Shown here: positions 60,337 to 64,000 of the stretch, piece by piece
Position numbering within the stretch: position 1 is the first letter of the stretch
Layout: each line of letters begins with the position of its first letter
DNA from: Fagopyrum homotropicum
Lineage: Eukaryota; Streptophyta; Magnoliopsida; Caryophyllales; Polygonaceae
Assembly (NCBI GenBank): GCA_033239125.1
Contig: BSWB01000004.1
Location: 31,307,501-31,371,500 of the forward strand
DNA length: 64,000 nt
Reading direction: 5' to 3'
Notes under the pieces: generated by a model
The model's database searches: none
What the model was told of the DNA's origin: nothing
What the model saw: only the letters and a program-made list of their open reading frames with translations
Made by a program: the position numbers and the translations under genes

Positions 60337-63305
60337 TGTTATGCCATGAAGGAGCGCAAGAGCCTGACAGTAGAGGAGATACCAGTCGCATGCGAGTTTG
60401 CAGAGGTCTTCAAGGACGACTTACCAGGGCTACCTCCACAGAGGAGTGTGGGTTTTAGCATCGAGTTAGAGCCGGGCACGAGACCGATCTCGAAGGCCCC
60501 GTACCGCATGGCCCCGATAGAGCTGCTTGAGCTGAAGAAGCAGTTAGAGGAGTTAGCAGAGAAGGGCTTCATACGCCCTAGTGTTTCCCCTGGGGCGCAC
60601 TAGTATTGTTTGTGAGGAAGAAGGATGGATCGATGAGACTGTGTATCGACTACAGGGAGTTGAACAAGGTCACCATCAAGAATAAGTATCCACTGCCTCG
60701 CATAGATGATCTGCTGGACCAGCTACATGGGGCGTTAGTGTTCTCGAGGATAGATTTGAGATTGGCTTATCACCAGCTGAGGGTGAGAGATTAGGACATA
60801 CCTAAGACGGCATTCCGGACTAGGTATGGTCATTACGAGTTTGTAGTGATGCCATTCGGGCTCACTAATGCGCCAGCAGTATTTATGGAGTTGATGAATG
60901 GGATTTTCATCGACTTCTTAGACCAGTTTGTAGTGGTCTTCATTGACGACATTCTAGTTTACTCTAGAAGTCGAGAGGAGCATGCCGGACACTTGAGGAC
61001 AGTGTTGCAGATTCTACAGGATAGTCAGCTATATGCTAAACTATCCAAGTGTGAGTTCTGGATGTTAGAGGTGGCGTTCCTAGGCCATGTAGTGACTACT
61101 GAGGGGATTAAGGTCGACCCAGCGAAGATTGAGTCAGTGTCCTCTTGGCAACCTCCGAAGAATGTTAAGGAGGTTCGCAGCTTCCTTGGATTGGCAGGTT
61201 ATTACCGTCGGTTTGTGGAAGGGTTTTCCCTGATCGCCCGACCACTTACTTCTCTCCTAAGGAAGACTACTCGGTTCGTCTGGTCCGAGCCGTGTCAGCA
61301 GAGTTTTGAGGAGCTGAAGAGGAGATTGACGTCTGCTCCGATCTTAGCACATCCTGAGGGTACAGAGGACTTCGTAGTGTACAGTGATGCATCCAAGCTG
61401 GGCTTGGGGTGTGTCTTGATGTAGAGGGGTAAGGTTATAGCATATGCGTCTCGACATCTGAAGACGTATGAAGAGAACTACCCCACTCACGATCTGGAGT
61501 TAGCAGCAGTAGTGCACGCTCTTAAGATCTGGCGTCATTACCTCTATGGAGCGACCTGTCAGATCTTCACAGACCATAAGAGTCTGAAGTACATATTCAC
61601 TCAGCAGGAGTTGAATAACCGCCAGAGGCGGTGGCTAGAGTTGATCAAGGATTTTGACCTTGAGATTCTCTACCACCCCGGAAAGGCGAATGTAGTTGCT
61701 GACGCTTTGAGTCGGAAGACGCCTCAGGAGAAGGCGATAGCTCGGTTAACAGTACAGCCACAGTTACAGAGAGACTTAGCTTGGTTGGAGGTAGAGATCC
61801 AGTTCCCCGATACAGCTCATCAGTTAGCCACCTTAGAGTTACTTCCTGACCTGTTGGGTGAGATCCGACAGAAGCAGGAGACCTGTCCGATGTTGACCCG
61901 GATCCGAGACCGGATGTCACGAGATGAGGCACCTCAGTTCACTATTGGTGCCGATGGAGTGATGAGACGGCAGGATCGTATCTGTGTACCATCCGACATT
62001 GAGTTGAGACAGAGGATACTAGGTGAGGCTCATGCTACCCCTTACTCCGTACATCCAGGAGCGAGTAAGATGTATAAGGACGTGAGACGTTCCTTCTGGT
62101 GGGGTGGTCTGAAGCCCGATGTGGCCCGATATGTAGCCCAGTGTGCGACTTGTCAGCAGGTCAAGATTGAGCATCGTAGATCCGGAGGAGAGCTCCACCC
62201 ACTTCCAGTACCACATTGGAAGTGGGAAGATATATCTATGGATTTTGTTACTGGATTGAGGCCCAGCAGAGGTTTTGATGCCATTTGGGTGGTGGTAGAC
62301 CGGCTGACGAAGACCGCACGTTTCATTCCGATCAAGGAAACGTGGCCGGTAAGCCGTCTAGCAGAGGAGTTCACCAGACACATTGTGAGACTCCATGGAG
62401 TACCGAGGACTATCGTGTCCGACAGGGATGGACGTTTTACCTCGAGGTTTTGGCAACAGGTACATACTGCTCTGGGGACGAGTCTTCACTTTACCACTGC
62501 CTACCACCCGCAGACAGACGGTCAGTCCGAGAGAACCATTCAGACCCTAGAGGACATTTTGCGAGCATGTGTGCTAGATTGGAGACAGGTATGGCCAGAT
62601 CACCTCCCACTAGTAGAGTTTTCATATAATAACAGTTGGCACGCTTCTATTGGGATGGCACCTTATAAGGCTTTGTACGGACGGAGATGTCGTACACCGT
62701 TGTGTTGGGATGAGCCTAGCAAGGCTGATGGAGTAGTACCAGACCAGATACAGGATGACATCACCCGGATTGCCTTAGTTCGGGAGAGGATGTTAGCAGC
62801 TCAGAGTCGTCAGAAGTCCTACGCCGACAAAAGGCGTCGACCTTTGGAGTTTAGAGTAGGTGCACAGGTGTGGTTGAGAGTGTCACCTACGAGAGGAGTT
62901 AGACGTTTCGGCATTAAGGGGAAGCTGAGTCCCCGGTATGTCGGCCCATTTGAGATCGTAGAGAGAGTCGGAGAGGTTGCCTACCGACTAGCACTGCCAC
63001 CGAGATTAGAGGGAGTACACCCAGTTTTTCATGTATCTCAGCTGCGAGAGTACATACCGGATCCTAGACACATCATCAGTCATGAGGATTTGATAGTTGA
63101 GCCAGACCACACTTTTGTGGAGTATCCAGTAGCCGTCCTAGAGCGTAGCATTAGGCACCTGCGTTCTAAGGAGATACCGATGCTGAGGATTTAGTGGTCT
63201 AGACGAGGAGTTGATGAGGCTACCTGGGAGACAGAGGAGAGTATTAGACGTAACTACCCTGAGTTCTTTGCGGAGTTAGCCGCTACCTCAGTACCGACGG
63301 GTTAG
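60337..63305 (+). pseudogene. pol: W pol: reverse transcriptase, RNase H, integrase, chromodomain-like tail (broken)
   Basis: Pol starts in frame with gag (MKERKSLTVEE at 60346). A 1-bp deletion at about 60590 shifts the frame in the segment matching SVSPWGVP of Z. Three TAG codons follow at 60792-60794, 61422-61424 and 63192-63194, all CAG in Z. Recognisable parts: RT palm with FIDD (60939-60950); RNase H with VYSDASKLGLG; integrase CATC of the zinc finger (62142-62153); DDE residues near 62241, 62421 and 62529, giving the usual 35-residue D-E spacing; and the tail to TAG 63303-63305. Not functional as read. Otherwise full length and collinear with Z. Confidence 0.93.
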
Positions 63306-63443
63306 TACTAAGACGAGACCTTATATGACTTCTGTGATTATATGTTTACATAATTGTTTATGTCTATGTGCTTGATGACATGAGTAGTTGCTTGCTAGAA
63401 TATATTTCTCGAGGGGAAATGTATGGGGTAGGTATCTTATTCC

Positions 63444-63480
63444 AAGTTTCGGGACGAAACTTATTTTAAGGGGGTACTGA
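63444..63480 (+). promoter_or_regulatory. PPT hairpin and polypurine tract (W)
   Basis: AAGTTTCGGGACGAAACTT (63444-63462), then AAGGGGGTACTGA abutting the 3-prime LTR at 63481. Confidence 0.85.
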
Positions 63481-64000
63481 TGTAAAATCCGGAATTTTTA
63501 TTCCGTCTATTTCCGTTATAAAATAGATCTCGATCAGTTGACCCATATCCGTCTACTTAGTTAGACATATTATTATAGGATTTATCATTTTATGTAGATT
63601 CCTTCACATAAAATGATAGAATCTTTTATATAGTTTATCATTTTATGTAGATTACTTCCGCATAAAATGATAGAATTCTGAGCCGATCTTAAACTATAAT
63701 AAACTCCCTATCCGCCTAGTCCGTATATTTAAATATCGGGATCTTGTCCAGCCAGAAACTCGCTAAATTAAGGAGCCCAGCTGCAGCCATTTTAGCCCAT
63801 CTGTTAACGGATAATTCAGCTCCAACGGATCCAGTTCTACAGTCAGCTAGCCCAGCCCAACAACCTCCAGCGTTGCCAGCTGCTCCAGCCCGCTGCCTTG
63901 TCCGCTCCAGCCCAGAAGCAGCCCACTGCTGCCTTGTCCAGCGCCAGCCTTCAGCCCAGCTCCGCCCAGCTGCTTCACGCGTCCAGCCCAGAAGACCTGC
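63481..64000 (+). mobile_element. W 3-prime LTR, first 520 bp (cut by window)
   Basis: Repeats 55235-55754 with about nine substitutions, including tatttaaatat for tatttatatat at the TATA-like site. The remainder lies outside the window. Confidence 0.95.

Larger units (their letters stand above)
55235..64000 (+). mobile_element. W: Ty3/gypsy (Tekay-like) element, right end cut by window
   Basis: Sense element: 5-prime LTR 55235-58125, primer site, leader, gag-protease 58390-60336, broken pol to 63305, polypurine tract, 3-prime LTR from 63481. The first 520 bp of the two LTRs differ at about nine positions by eye, so W is older than Z. It is nested in the U LTR. Confidence 0.95.

Overview
The window is plant nuclear DNA, almost certainly from a flowering plant with a repeat-rich genome. 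Apart from one AT-rich island of about 1.7 kb, everything I can assign belongs to Ty3/gypsy LTR retrotransposons. They look like Tekay/Del-type chromoviruses: initiator-Met tRNA primer sites (TGGTATCAGAGC), LTRs of 2.6-2.95 kb, a DTG protease, an FIDD reverse transcriptase, an HHCC and DDE integrase, and a chromodomain-like C-terminal tail. I found no host protein gene, rRNA, tRNA or CRISPR, and the species cannot be named from this sequence.

I use six working names. H is an antisense LTR split into 1-596 and 39191-39850. Y is an antisense tandem array inserted into H (597-39185), built LTR-INT-LTR-INT-LTR-INT-LTR and bounded by a perfect 5-bp target duplication (gcgat). X is a sense tandem array, LTR-INT-LTR-INT-LTR, at 1904-18357 inside the first Y LTR. 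The left 39 kb is therefore an array nested in an array nested in an LTR. Both arrays have nearly identical units (6758 bp in X, about 6.8 kb in Y) but carry decayed coding regions, so both families are non-autonomous.

Right of H is the AT-rich island (39851-41591), with an imperfect inverted duplication. Next comes U, a sense LTR related to X and interrupted twice. Z (antisense, 42204-53007, target duplication gaagc) is nearly complete, with gag-protease and pol broken by only three premature stops. W (sense, from 55235 to beyond the window end) has an intact gag-protease frame and a pol with one frameshift and three premature stops. In Z and W the gag-protease frame ends at the same in-frame UAG just before pol.

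The most interesting signal is in the LTRs rather than the genes. In all five families whose LTR covers the region (X, U, Y, Z, W) the same layout recurs despite strong divergence: a GTAAGT donor buried in a 7-bp hairpin, then 443-466 nt later a CTAAC/T branch-point-like site, a T-rich tract and TAG. Between donor and acceptor lies a 140-150 nt domain that folds into a closed multi-branch structure with compensatory base changes between families. I read this as a conserved LTR intron carrying a structured RNA. Other signals are a patchwork filler-DNA scar in the first Y LTR, premature stops that are almost all CAG to TAG, a roughly 27-nt phased CCC pattern in X and U LTRs, a short uORF just after every primer site, and recurrent U3 palindromes.
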